DNA from: Chelonobacter oris
GTDB taxonomy: Bacteria; Pseudomonadota; Gammaproteobacteria; Enterobacterales; Pasteurellaceae
DNA: 64,000 bases
NCBI RefSeq assembly: GCF_000772535.1
Contig: NZ_JSUM01000002.1
Location: forward strand, 62,001 to 126,000
Direction: 5' to 3'
The first letter of the stretch is position 1, and every line of letters starts with the position of its first letter. The notes beneath the pieces are model-generated. The model had not been told where the DNA came from and made no database searches. It worked only from the letters and a program-made list of their open reading frames with translations. A program made the position numbers and the translations under genes. Positions 12,042-20,333 of this stretch are shown in pieces.

Positions 12042-12695
12042 ATGTCTATCTGCCGGCGACTTATCGCCAATGCCGAACCGTACTGGTCTGCTTATACCCG
12101 ACACGAATTCGTGTTGCAACTGACGACCGGTAAATTAAGCAAAGTGCGGTTTCAACATTATTTAAAACAGGATTATCTCTATCTGTTTCAATACAACCGT
12201 GCGCTGGCGCTCACTCTGTTCAAAGCGGAGAATTTCGCACAAATGGCGCAGGCAAATCAAGCCATTGCCACCCTGCTGCAAGAAATTCAACTGCACGTTA
12301 ATTTTTGCAAACAGTGGGGCATTTCACCAACGGCACTACAACAAACCCCGGAATCTTCCGCCTGTGTCGCCTACACCCGTTATGTGTTGGATTGCGGCAT
12401 CAACGGCAGCTTGGCGGATCTGTATGCGGCGATTGCCCCTTGTGCACTCGGCTATGCCGAGATCGCCCGTTCGATTGTCGAACAACGGTTAAGCCCGGTC
12501 GATAACCCGTATCAAGCGTGGATCGACACCTATGCTGCGGCTGATTTTCAACAAGCGGCGGCGCAAGTCGGCGAACTGTTAGACACGCTATGTGCGGATC
12601 TTAACGCCAAACAACTCGCCAAAGTACAACAAATTTTCACCACTGCCACCCGCATGGAAATTGCCTTCTGGCAAATGGGGCTGGATTTAAGTTAA
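12042..12695 (+). CDS. tenA: Aminopyrimidine aminohydrolase TenA
   Basis: Converts 4-amino-5-aminomethyl-2-methylpyrimidine, a thiamine breakdown product, to HMP for reuse. The protein has 217 residues in an all-helical haem-oxygenase-like fold. Family landmarks include FVLQLTTGKLSKVRFQHYLKQDYLYLFQY (about residues 22-50), the active-site cysteine segment near YTRYVLDCGINGSLADLYAAIAPCALGYAEI, and the final EIAFWQMGL helix. AAGGAG lies seven bases before the ATG. The position between the importer permease and its binding protein fits a job processing the imported pyrimidine. Confidence 0.93.
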   Translation: MSICRRLIANAEPYWSAYTRHEFVLQLTTGKLSKVRFQHYLKQDYLYLFQYNRALALTLFKAENFAQMAQANQAIATLLQEIQLHVNFCKQWGISPTALQQTPESSACVAYTRYVLDCGINGSLADLYAAIAPCALGYAEIARSIVEQRLSPVDNPYQAWIDTYAAADFQQAAAQVGELLDTLCADLNAKQLAKVQQIFTTATRMEIAFWQMGLDLS

Positions 12696-12725
12696 ACCGT
12701 CCCCACTAAAAATAAGGAAAACGAC

Positions 12726-13664
12726 ATGAAGAAACTCCTCACCCTTTGTACCGCACTTTGCCTGTTAAGCCAACCGCTGACCGCTAAAGAAAACGTCACG
12801 TTACTACTGGACTGGTTCGTCAATCCCGACCATGCCGCACTGATTGTAGCACAGCAAAAAGGCTTTTTTGACGCCCACGGCTTAACGGTCGAGATCATCG
12901 AACCGGCCGATCCGTCCATGCCGCCGAAACTGGTCGCCGCCGACAAAGCGGATTTAGCGGTCGATTATCAGCCGCAATTGCAAATGCAGGTTGCCGAAGG
13001 CTTGCCGCTGGTGCGAATCGGCACACTGGTTTCCACGCCGCTCAACAGTGTAGTGGTGTTACAACGCAGCAATATCAAATCGGTTGCCGATTTAAAAGGC
13101 AAAAAAGTCGGCTATTCGGTCAGCGGCTTTGAAACCAGCCTGTTACAAGCAATGCTCGCCAAACACGGCTTAAACGCAAGCGATGTCGAGATGATTAACG
13201 TCAACTGGTCACTTTCGCCCTCGCTCATCAGCGGGCAAGTCGATGCGGTGATCGGCGCTTTCCGCAATTTTGAACTCAATCAAATGGCATTGGAAAAACA
13301 GCCCGGTCTGGCGTTTTATCCGGAAGAACACGGCGTTCCGGCTTATGACGAACTGATTCTGGTTGCCAATAAAAACCGCCTGTCGGACAAAAAGCTCAGT
13401 GCTTTTTTAACCGCACTTGAAGAAGCGACAATCTACCTGATTAACCACCCCGAACAGGCATGGCAGGATTTTATCAGCTACAAACCGAATGAACTGGATA
13501 ACGAACTGAACCGTCTGGCATGGCGCGACACCCTGCCGCGTCTGAGCCTGCGCCCACGCGCCTTAGATAACAGCCGCTATCAAAAAATGGCGCAATTCAT
13601 GCAACAGCAAGGCTTAATCGACAACGTGCCGAACTTGGCCGATTACGCAGTACAACTGCCCTGA
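12726..13664 (+). CDS. thiY: Pyrimidine-precursor binding protein ThiY (NMT1/THI5-like)
   Basis: Periplasmic substrate-binding protein of 312 residues. It opens with a signal peptide (MKKLLTLCTALCLLSQPLTA, cleavage near residue 20) followed by NVTLLLDWFVNPDHAALIVAQQKGFF, the NMT1/THI5-like opening. ADKADLAVDYQPQLQMQVAEG and the KGKKVGYSVSGFE segment form the two-lobed binding cleft. AAGGAAAA precedes the ATG. It would deliver formylaminopyrimidine to ThiXZ. The order ATPase, permease, tenA, binding protein matches the thiamine-salvage block known from H. influenzae. Confidence 0.9.
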   Translation: MKKLLTLCTALCLLSQPLTAKENVTLLLDWFVNPDHAALIVAQQKGFFDAHGLTVEIIEPADPSMPPKLVAADKADLAVDYQPQLQMQVAEGLPLVRIGTLVSTPLNSVVVLQRSNIKSVADLKGKKVGYSVSGFETSLLQAMLAKHGLNASDVEMINVNWSLSPSLISGQVDAVIGAFRNFELNQMALEKQPGLAFYPEEHGVPAYDELILVANKNRLSDKKLSAFLTALEEATIYLINHPEQAWQDFISYKPNELDNELNRLAWRDTLPRLSLRPRALDNSRYQKMAQFMQQQGLIDNVPNLADYAVQLP

Positions 13665-13673
13665 GGACAAAAT

Positions 13674-14477
13674 ATGACCTTGAAAACCAATTACTTAAAC
13701 CGCATTCGTCAACAAAATCCGCTGATACACAATATCACCAATATCGTTGTTGCCAATTATGTCGCCAACGGCTTATTGGCGCTCGGCGCCTCACCGATTA
13801 TGTCAAGTGCGATCGAGGAAATGGAAGAACTGCCTGCGATTTGCAACGCACTGGTGATCAATATCGGCACACTGACCGCCGAACAGGTCAATGCCATGCT
13901 GAGCGCCGGGAAAGCCGCCAACCGCCACCATATTCCGGTGGTGCTCGATCCGGTCGGTGTCGGTGCCACCACTTTCCGCCGACAGATCGTGACTCGCTTA
14001 TTGGCAGAGATCAGTTTCAGCGCCATTCGCGGTAACGCCGCTGAAATGGCCTGTCTCGCCAATGCCGATTGGCAAAGTAAAGGCGTAGACGTCGGCAAAG
14101 GAGAGGCCGATTTAAATGAAATCGCCAATACGCTTGCACAACAATATCAATGCACAGTGGTTATCAGCGGCGAAGTCGATGTCGTCAGCGACGGCCGACA
14201 GCTTGCAAATATCCGCAACGGCACCGCACTTTTCCCGAAAATCACCGGCTCGGGCTGCCTGCTGAGCGCGGTTTGCGGCGCCTTTCTAGCCGTTGCGCCG
14301 CAAGACGGCTTCAATGCCGCACTCGAAGCCTGCACTGCCTATGCCATAGCCGGTGAACTGGCGGCACAGCCGCTGCTCCCCCAGCAGCACGGGCAGTTTT
14401 ATACCGCACTTTTAGATCACTTGGCGGCACTGGACAGCAGCCAAATACACCGATTGGCGAGGATTTCCCATGTATAA
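13674..14477 (+). CDS. thiM: Hydroxyethylthiazole kinase
   Basis: Phosphorylates 4-methyl-5-hydroxyethylthiazole for thiamine salvage. The protein has 267 residues of ribokinase-like fold. Motifs: [28 protein letters not shown] at the N-terminus, [25 protein letters not shown] and the anion-hole region [15 protein letters not shown], where a cysteine follows the glycine as in ThiM proteins. GAGGAC precedes the ATG. It ends 8 bases inside thiD, so the two are coupled. As no thiazole-synthesis genes are seen here, this kinase may be the main thiazole entry point. Confidence 0.96.
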   Translation: MTLKTNYLNRIRQQNPLIHNITNIVVANYVANGLLALGASPIMSSAIEEMEELPAICNALVINIGTLTAEQVNAMLSAGKAANRHHIPVVLDPVGVGATTFRRQIVTRLLAEISFSAIRGNAAEMACLANADWQSKGVDVGKGEADLNEIANTLAQQYQCTVVISGEVDVVSDGRQLANIRNGTALFPKITGSGCLLSAVCGAFLAVAPQDGFNAALEACTAYAIAGELAAQPLLPQQHGQFYTALLDHLAALDSSQIHRLARISHV

Positions 14478-15294
14478 TATTCCACAGGCTTTAACCATTG
14501 CCGGCTCCGACAGCGGCGGCGGTGCCGGCATTCAGGCCGATTTAAAAACCTTTCAAATGCGCGGCGTCTTCGGCACAACAGCGATTACCGCCGTCACCGC
14601 CCAAAATACACTCGGCGTTTACGATATTCATGCCGTTCCTCTTGCCACTATTGAGGCACAGCTGAAAGCAATTGCTGAAGATTTTCAGATTTCCGCCTTT
14701 AAATTGGGTATGCTCGGAACAGCGGAAATCATCGAATGTGTCGCCGAATCCCTGAAAGCGCACACATTCGGGCTGATGGTGTTGGATCCGGTGATGATCG
14801 CCAAAGGTGGGGCGCCATTGTTGCAACAAAGTGCGGTCTCAGCACTCAAGCAACATTTGTTACCGCTTGCCGACATCATTACCCCGAATTTGCCCGAAGC
14901 GGAAACCCTGACCGGCATTCGGATTATAGACGACAAAAGTGCCGAACAGGCAGCACGCTACTTACAAGATCGTGGCGTCAAAACCGTGGTTATCAAGGGA
15001 GGCCACAGCCAACATTCCCAAAGTGCGGTTTGCCGTGACCGGGTATTCACGCCAAGCGATACTTTTATGCTGGAAAGCCCGCGCTATCAAACACCGCACA
15101 CACACGGCACCGGCTGCACGTTTTCCGCCTGTATTACGGCAGAACTCGCCAAAGGACACAATCCGAATATTGCCATTCGGCTGGCAAAGCAATTTATCAC
15201 CGCTGCGATCAGCCGTCCGTTAAATATCGGCCACGGCCACGGCCCGACGAATCATTGGGCGTTCTCTTCTATTCCGCGACAAGGGTTAGGCTAA
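14470..15294 (+). CDS. thiD: HMP / HMP-phosphate kinase ThiD
   Basis: Phosphorylates hydroxymethylpyrimidine and then its monophosphate to HMP-PP. The protein has 274 residues. Motifs: [22 protein letters not shown] at the N-terminus, [38 protein letters not shown] and the catalytic [18 protein letters not shown]. The start overlaps thiM by 8 bases and has GAGGA upstream. It receives HMP-P from ThiC and HMP from TenA, joining the de novo and salvage routes. Confidence 0.97.
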   Translation: MYNIPQALTIAGSDSGGGAGIQADLKTFQMRGVFGTTAITAVTAQNTLGVYDIHAVPLATIEAQLKAIAEDFQISAFKLGMLGTAEIIECVAESLKAHTFGLMVLDPVMIAKGGAPLLQQSAVSALKQHLLPLADIITPNLPEAETLTGIRIIDDKSAEQAARYLQDRGVKTVVIKGGHSQHSQSAVCRDRVFTPSDTFMLESPRYQTPHTHGTGCTFSACITAELAKGHNPNIAIRLAKQFITAAISRPLNIGHGHGPTNHWAFSSIPRQGLG

Positions 15295-15295
15295 T

Positions 15296-15955
15296 ATGAC
15301 GGACATTCGCAACATGTTATCCGTCTATTTCATTGCCGGCACACAAGATTGCCGCCATTTGGACTTGCCGCCGCAGACCGCACTTTTAACCATACTGGCA
15401 GAAGCGTTAAAGTGCGGTATCAGCTGCTTCCAATTTCGGGAAAAAGGTGCTTTTTCACTGCAAAATCGGCAACAAATAGCGCAATTAGCCATACAATGCC
15501 GTGATCTATGCCGCCGATACCACGTGCCGTTTTTTATTAATGATGATGTAGATCTCGCATTGAAAATACAGGCTGACGGGTTACACGTCGGGCAAGACGA
15601 TCGCCCGATTGAGCAAGTGATCGCCCAATGCCAAGGCAAGCTATTACTGGGATTATCGATTAACACGCTGCAACAGGCGCTCGCCAACCGCACTTTGCAC
15701 GCAGTCGATTATTTCGGCATTGGTCCGATTTTTGCCACCCAATCGAAAGCCGATGCCAAAACGGTGGTCGGCTTAGATTTAATCCGTCAAATTCGCCAAC
15801 AAGGCATTAATAAACCGCTAGTGGCGATCGGCGGCATCACTGCCGAAACCGCACTTTCCGTCCGTCAAGCCGGCGCCGACGGTGTGGCAGTCATTTCCGC
15901 TATTGCTCAAACTGCCGATATGTCTTCTACTATCCAACAATTACAGAGAAACTAA
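15296..15955 (+). CDS. thiE: Thiamine-phosphate synthase ThiE
   Basis: Joins HMP-PP and thiazole phosphate to thiamine monophosphate. The protein is a 219-residue TIM barrel. Motifs: FQFREKG for substrate binding, FFINDDVDLALKIQADGLHVGQDD in the diphosphate site, LGLSINTLQQA, VDYFGIGPIFATQSK and PLVAIGGITAE near the end. The start lies one base after the thiD stop and its TAA directly abuts the next ATG, so translation is tightly coupled in both directions. Confidence 0.97.
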   Translation: MTDIRNMLSVYFIAGTQDCRHLDLPPQTALLTILAEALKCGISCFQFREKGAFSLQNRQQIAQLAIQCRDLCRRYHVPFFINDDVDLALKIQADGLHVGQDDRPIEQVIAQCQGKLLLGLSINTLQQALANRTLHAVDYFGIGPIFATQSKADAKTVVGLDLIRQIRQQGINKPLVAIGGITAETALSVRQAGADGVAVISAIAQTADMSSTIQQLQRN

Positions 15956-17182
15956 ATGAAATCATTAAGCAAACAATTCGGGCCGGGCATCATCATGGCA
16001 TCGTCCTGTGTCGGCGGCTCGCACATTATCGCCTCCACTCAAGCCGGCGCTTATTATGGCTACCAACTGGCGCTGCTGATCGTGGCAGTCAACCTACTGA
16101 AATATCCGTTCTTTCGCTTCGCTTTTGATTACAGCGCACTCAATAACAAAAGCGTACTGCAAGGCTATGCAGAAAAAGGAAAAGGCTATTTATGGCTGTT
16201 TCTGATTTTCAATCTGTTCGCCACGATGGTGAACGTTGCCGGCGGAACGCTACTGTCGGCCGTGCTGCTGGCAATGCTTATACCGTTTGAAATACCGATG
16301 AATCTGTTAAATATCATTGTGTTGTTCAGCTTTCTGTTTATTCTGTTCTCACGCCAGTATGCCCGTTTGGACAAAGTATCCAAAAGCATTATGTTTCTGC
16401 TGTCGCTGATCACCTTTATCGCCCTGCTGATCGCTTTTACTCGCCCGAGCACGCCGCCCCCTGCCGAATTTATTCCGCCATCGGCTTGGACATTGACGGC
16501 GATTCCGTTTCTCATCGCTCTGATGGGCTGGATGCCGGCGCCGATGGAACTTAGCGTTGCCGGTTCGTTATGGGTGGTGGAAAAAAACCGGCTTGATCCC
16601 AACTATCGCCACCGCCGCCTGTTGGATTTCAACAGTGGTTATGTCGTAACCATTATTCTGGCTTTAATGTTCATGGCGCTCGGCGCACTGGTGCAATACG
16701 GTAAACCGATTCCGACCTTAGCCGGCGGGCAATTTATCCGCCAGTTTGTCGACATGTACGCACTCAGTATCGGCGAGTGGACACGCTGGTTTATGGCGCT
16801 GGTCGCCTTTATCTGCATCTACGGCACCACCATTGTCGCTGTAGACGGTTATTCACGCTGCAATCAACAAACAGTCGTACTCCTACGCCAAACCGATACG
16901 GCTCCAAGTACGGTTGAACTGCATTCGGAAAAAGCCCTGCGCTACGCCATGCTGTTCACCACCTTATCGGCCTTTATCGTCATCCAGTTTTTCAGCAATG
17001 CCATCGGCAAAATGATCCCTTTTGCCATGACCGCCTCCTTCCTCTCCGCCCCTGTTTTCGCTTGGTTAAATTTCAGCCTGGCAAAGCAATACGACAACAA
17101 ACCGCAGTGGCTGCTCTACCTCGCTTGGACAGGATTGATTTATTTGATTGGAATGGCGGGGATTTATTTTTTGTATCGGTGA
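15956..17182 (+). CDS. Nramp-superfamily membrane transporter, divergent
   Basis: Polytopic membrane protein of 408 residues with about 11 hydrophobic segments. The start GPGIIMASSCVGGSHIIASTQAGAYYG aligns with TM1 of Nramp transporters, but the metal-binding DPGN is replaced by VGGSH. In TM6 the MPH motif reads MPAPME, keeping the methionine but not the histidine. The start codon directly follows the thiE stop, so it belongs to the riboswitch-controlled operon. Loss of the metal-binding aspartate argues against ordinary manganese or iron transport. Uptake of a thiamine-related compound or of magnesium is possible, but this is inference. A similar gene follows thiE in H. influenzae as far as I recall. 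Confidence 0.8.
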   Translation: MKSLSKQFGPGIIMASSCVGGSHIIASTQAGAYYGYQLALLIVAVNLLKYPFFRFAFDYSALNNKSVLQGYAEKGKGYLWLFLIFNLFATMVNVAGGTLLSAVLLAMLIPFEIPMNLLNIIVLFSFLFILFSRQYARLDKVSKSIMFLLSLITFIALLIAFTRPSTPPPAEFIPPSAWTLTAIPFLIALMGWMPAPMELSVAGSLWVVEKNRLDPNYRHRRLLDFNSGYVVTIILALMFMALGALVQYGKPIPTLAGGQFIRQFVDMYALSIGEWTRWFMALVAFICIYGTTIVAVDGYSRCNQQTVVLLRQTDTAPSTVELHSEKALRYAMLFTTLSAFIVIQFFSNAIGKMIPFAMTASFLSAPVFAWLNFSLAKQYDNKPQWLLYLAWTGLIYLIGMAGIYFLYR

Positions 17183-17246
17183 GTTAATATTTAGATTCGC
17201 ATACGCGGCTGGATACTAGCCTCTCTTACGTTTCGCTCCGTAATCC

Positions 17247-17278
17247 ATTTCAACACACGCTCCCGCATTTGGATCGGC
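17247..17278 (-). repeat. Degenerate leader-distal CRISPR repeat
   Basis: Begins ATTTCAACACAC and keeps CCCGCA in the hairpin region but has lost the second stem arm. It lies one spacer length (34 bases) from the first intact repeat at 17313. Decay of the last repeat is normal at the leader-distal end, and this helps fix array polarity. Confidence 0.7.
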
Positions 17279-17312
17279 TCAATGATATAAGCTCGTTTAC
17301 AATGATTTAATT

Positions 17313-18215
17313 GTTTCAACACTCAGCCGCCCGCAGGCGGCTGGTTGAGGTAACAAAAAACGCTTTATTCCGATTAATTGTTTCAACACTCAGCCGCCCG
17401 CAGGCGGCTGGCCAGACCCAACCAAGTATGTTGCACTGTCGGACATGTTTCAACACTCAGCCGCCCGCAGGCGGCTGGACAGTAAGCTGTTGCGACTGCG
17501 CAATGTGATGCAGGTTTCAACACTCAGCCGCCCGCAGGCGGCTGGAATTTCTACCCTAAGCGTGAGCGTTGGTGCAACGAGTTTCAACACTCAGCCGCCC
17601 GCAGGCGGCTGGCAAGTACCTATGGTATCGCCTATGATGACGTTACGTTTCAACACTCAGCCGCCCGCAGGCGGCTGGCTAACAGATAGTCCATCTCATT
17701 GCTCCTTAATCAGTTTCAACACTCAGCCGCCCGCAGGCGGCTGGTTCCACTTCTTCGGCAAAGTTCCAACACGTTAAAAGTTTCAACACTCAGCCGCCCG
17801 CAGGCGGCTGGTTACCTTTTGATGCAACTCAAGCAGCAGAATTAACGTTTCAACACTCAGCCGCCCGCAGGCGGCTGGGCGATTTTTCGGGGACGATTTC
17901 GTTGAAAATCGTAGTTTCAACACTCAGCCGCCCGCAGGCGGCTGGTAAATGCTCGCTTTTACCTAAAAGATGATAACCTAGTTTCAACACTCAGCCGCCC
18001 GCAGGCGGCTGGGGCGAGACGCTCGCCTTGATCTGATTTAACGCTACGTTTCAACACTCAGCCGCCCGCAGGCGGCTGGTTGCTGTGCCCCGTATGGCTT
18101 ACGAGCAACAACGGTTTCAACACTCAGCCGCCCGCAGGCGGCTGGCATTTTTTACCACCGGTCAAAATGGGGGGTAGCTCTCGGTTTCAACACTCAGCCG
18201 CCCGCAGGCGGCTGG
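17313..18215 (-). CRISPR. Type I-C CRISPR array, 14 repeats and 13 spacers
   Basis: Fourteen identical 32-base repeats start at 17313, 17380, 17447, 17514, 17581, 17647, 17713, 17780, 17847, 17914, 17981, 18048, 18114 and 18184. On the plus strand each begins GTTTCAACACTC, followed by an 8-bp stem CAGCCGCC/GGCGGCTG with loop CGCA. Spacers are 35 bases except three of 34 (spacers 5, 6 and 12) and one of 38 (18146-18183). Read on the minus strand the repeat ends in GTTGAAAC, the type I-C crRNA handle, so the array is transcribed in the same direction as the cas genes with its leader at 18216-18393. The 38-base spacer nearest cas2 is then the newest. I could not assign targets by eye. Confidence 0.98.
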
Positions 18216-18393
18216 TGCCTCCTCCCAAACCCTTAGTCCACAAGGCCTATTTGCCCCTGTTTCGCTAACGGTTCCGGCAGAAAGCACTTCGTCGTTACTA
18301 TAGCACATTCAAGCAACGATTTATTTCAAATTGTTAAAGAAATCAAACATCGCTAACCTTCCTGTGTTTTGATGAGTACTACAGATTAGCGCG
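18216..18393 (-). promoter_or_regulatory. CRISPR leader region
   Basis: The 178-bp non-coding stretch between the cas2 stop and the leader-proximal repeat is the expected leader: it is AT-rich in its cas2-proximal half and holds no open frame. Transcription toward lower coordinates follows from the handle orientation. No promoter is called with confidence. Confidence 0.6.
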
Positions 18394-18681
18394 CTATACA
18401 ATCAAGGTGTCTTTAAAGATATCTACAGCGGCTTTGGCGCCGTGATGTTCTACTTTACGCCGCCACTTGCTGCCCAAGTGATAAAACCGCAAACTGTCGG
18501 TTTCTGGTTGGTAAGTTTCCAGTAATTTGGCTTTCAGCTTCACCCATTGGTCGGGGGCAACGTCGCATTCAAACACCGAATATTGCACGCGCACGCCGTA
18601 GTCGAGGCAGTGTTTGGCGACTTTTCGCAAGCGGGCTTGTCCTTCGCTGTCTTCGAGTGAAATATCGTAGGTAATCAGCAT
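18394..18681 (-). CDS. cas2: CRISPR integration protein Cas2
   Basis: Small subunit of the Cas1-Cas2 spacer integrase, about 95 residues. It opens MLITYDIS, with the conserved aspartate at the end of the first strand, and contains GVRVQYSVFECDVAPDQW, the second ferredoxin-fold strand typical of type I-C Cas2. The ATG at 18681 is preferred; a GTG two codons earlier (18687) is possible and has a G-run upstream. The gap to the stop of the ClbS-like gene is only 4 bases from that GTG, so expression is coupled to it. Last cas gene before the leader and array. Confidence 0.95.
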   Translation of the reverse strand: MLITYDISLEDSEGQARLRKVAKHCLDYGVRVQYSVFECDVAPDQWVKLKAKLLETYQPETDSLRFYHLGSKWRRKVEHHGAKAAVDIFKDTLIV

Positions 18682-18691
18682 TAACACGATG

Positions 18692-19210
18692 TTAGCCCCC
18701 CGCCAGCGCTATTTTTTTCCACTTGCGAATTTTGCCGCGGAAATTGGTGAACGGCGCAACGGTATTGATATGTACCCATTTCCATAATGGCCATTTTGCC
18801 CGATTACTTGCCCATTGCCGCTGCTCCGGCTGAAATAACTCTTCGTTATTCAAACCGACCACCCAAATCCCTATTTCAGCCACCGATTTTTTCAACATTT
18901 GTTGCTGTTCAAACAATGTATATTGGCCGTACGCTGCATAAAAATACTGATATAAATCACCCAAGTTGTTCCATTGATATCCTTGCATTGGCGTATGCAC
19001 AACATTACCGGCTTGTTCGCCTTGCTCCCATTGTAACAACAAATTCACCCAACCTAATTGATAGCTCAAATGTTCAGACGGCGTTTTGTCACCCTCTATT
19101 GCACGATAATCTTTCATTGCTTCGGGAATATTGGCAAATTCCTTCAAATATTTCTGCAATGCCGCCTGAATAGCAAGATTTAATTCAGAGCCATCAGTAT
19201 AAGATCTCAT
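18692..19210 (-). CDS. ClbS/DfsB (DUF1706) family protein inside the cas operon
   Basis: Predicted four-helix-bundle protein of 172 residues. The pattern LSYQLGWVNLLLQWEQGEQAG, then GYQWNNLGDLYQYFYAAYG, then WPLWKWVHINTVAPFTNFRGKIRKWKK matches the ClbS/DUF1706 family across its length. ClbS of colibactin producers hydrolyses the colibactin cyclopropane warhead; most relatives are uncharacterised. The ATG at 19210 has GAGGTGA upstream; a GTG at 19216 overlaps the cas1 stop as GTGA. It ends 4-10 bases before cas2, so it is a true operon member. The coding sequence looks more AT-rich than cas1 and carries an exact Neisseria-type uptake 10-mer at 19073-19082. It is not a known cas gene. Family assignment is from remembered sequence pattern; function here is unknown. 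Confidence 0.85.
   Translation of the reverse strand: MRSYTDGSELNLAIQAALQKYLKEFANIPEAMKDYRAIEGDKTPSEHLSYQLGWVNLLLQWEQGEQAGNVVHTPMQGYQWNNLGDLYQYFYAAYGQYTLFEQQQMLKKSVAEIGIWVVGLNNEELFQPEQRQWASNRAKWPLWKWVHINTVAPFTNFRGKIRKWKKIALAGG
19073..19082 (-). repeat. Neisseria-type DNA uptake 10-mer in the ClbS-like gene
   Basis: Plus strand TTCAGACGGC, the exact complement of GCCGTCTGAA. Extended to 12 bases it reads ACGCCGTCTGAA, one mismatch from the AT-DUS ATGCCGTCTGAA. Confidence 0.8.
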
Positions 19211-19212
19211 GT

Positions 19213-20226
19213 TCACCTCATCAAAAACGGCGGATATTCAGCCAAATCGCCGCGCAAATGCCGTGCCAGCAGCATCGCCTGAATATAAGGTAGCAGCCCG
19301 ATTTCCACCTCTTCTTGCAAGAATGGATGGATAATTTTTTCCTGCTTTTTCGCCTGCAAACTTTGAAACAACAATTTACGCGCGTCGGGCTTGATATTGA
19401 CTGCGCCGCCGGCTTCAATCGTAAAATCCTGCGGCTTGATTTGCCCGCGGTTAATCAGGCTCAGCACCAATCTATCCACCCACCACGCGCGGAATTCTTC
19501 CAAAATATCCTGTGCCAAGCTGTCGCGCCCGGGACGGTCGGCGTGCAAAAAGCCGACTTGCGGATCCAAGCCCACGCTTTGCAAGGCGCCGCTGATGTCT
19601 TTGCCGAGTACACTATAGAGAAATGACAGCAGGGCATTCACGGGGTCGCGTGGTGGACGGCGGTTGCGGCCGTCAAACACAAAACCGCACTTCTCCGTCA
19701 GCAGATGCTGAAACACGCCGAAATAACGTGCCGCCGCATCGCCTTCAATGCCGCGAATCAAGTCGAGCGAATCCGCCCGCTGCAATTGCTGCACACTAAA
19801 ATTCAGCGCACGAATGGCCGTCTGAACCTCAGGATGTTCGCCATGATTGCGCTGCCGGCGCTGCAACACGCGTTTACCGGATTGGATTTTGGCGGCGATA
19901 ATATGACGCGCAATCGCTACAGGCCGGTTTTCAGAAGTGCGGTATTGCGCACGCCGCAGCAACACATTGCCACTCTGCCGCCCTTGCAGCCGCCCAAGAT
20001 AACGGCCGTTTTCGGTAAAAAACGCCAGATTAACGTTATTCTCCCCGCAAAACCCCATCAAAAACGGCGACACCAGCACATTGCCAAAACAAAAAATATG
20101 CCCGATGGCGTGCACGGGAAGCTGTGCTACTTTTTTCCGCTCCTGCTCAATCACCAACGTTTCACGCTTTTTGTGCAGATAACTGCCTTGCGTGGTGATG
20201 TAGAGCGTGTTTTGCAGTTTGCGCAT
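19213..20226 (-). CDS. cas1: CRISPR integrase Cas1 (type I-C)
   Basis: Metal-dependent integrase that inserts new spacers with Cas2. The protein has 337 residues, typical for type I-C. The catalytic residues lie in RGIEGDAAARYF (glutamate near residue 160) and GFLHADRPGRDSLAQDILEEFR (histidine and aspartate, about 225-245). The N-terminal beta domain begins MRKLQNTLYITTQGSYL. AAGGGA precedes the ATG at 20226. A 107-bp gap separates it from cas4, unlike the near-abutting genes on either side. The stop overlaps a possible GTG start of the ClbS-like gene. Both Pasteurellaceae uptake signals (for example 19935-19943) and a near-exact Neisseria one (19815-19826) occur inside. Confidence 0.97.
   Translation of the reverse strand: MRKLQNTLYITTQGSYLHKKRETLVIEQERKKVAQLPVHAIGHIFCFGNVLVSPFLMGFCGENNVNLAFFTENGRYLGRLQGRQSGNVLLRRAQYRTSENRPVAIARHIIAAKIQSGKRVLQRRQRNHGEHPEVQTAIRALNFSVQQLQRADSLDLIRGIEGDAAARYFGVFQHLLTEKCGFVFDGRNRRPPRDPVNALLSFLYSVLGKDISGALQSVGLDPQVGFLHADRPGRDSLAQDILEEFRAWWVDRLVLSLINRGQIKPQDFTIEAGGAVNIKPDARKLLFQSLQAKKQEKIIHPFLQEEVEIGLLPYIQAMLLARHLRGDLAEYPPFLMR
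19815..19826 (+). repeat. Neisseria-type DNA uptake sequence in cas1 (11 of 12)
   Basis: TGGCCGTCTGAA, one mismatch from AG-DUS AGGCCGTCTGAA; the 10-mer core is exact. Confidence 0.75.
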
Positions 20227-20333
20227 GGTAAAAATCCCTTAATTTTAACCGCACTTTTATCGCTGTTTTATCGACTGTCATAAAATGCCAAACCATATTG
20301 ATAGGTTAATTCAACAACAGTGATGGCTAACGC

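Noticed and set aside
17313-18215. Spacers matching sequences within this window (self-targeting)
   Set aside because: Reading the spacers against the window I recognised no match, but this was not an exhaustive search.
17311-18268. Several open frames of 60-110 codons across the CRISPR array, with repeated residues such as FNTQPPAGGW
   Set aside because: They are produced by the repeated 32-base unit and run through spacers; no ribosome sites, and the periodicity is that of the array.
19705-20283. 192-codon plus-strand frame opposite cas1
   Set aside because: Antisense to a well-supported cas1 with no ribosome site or family pattern.
20227-20333. Possible extra small gene in the 107-bp cas4-cas1 gap
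   Set aside because: No start with a ribosome site and no frame over 25 codons; it holds only a Pasteurellaceae uptake core and AT-rich spacer.
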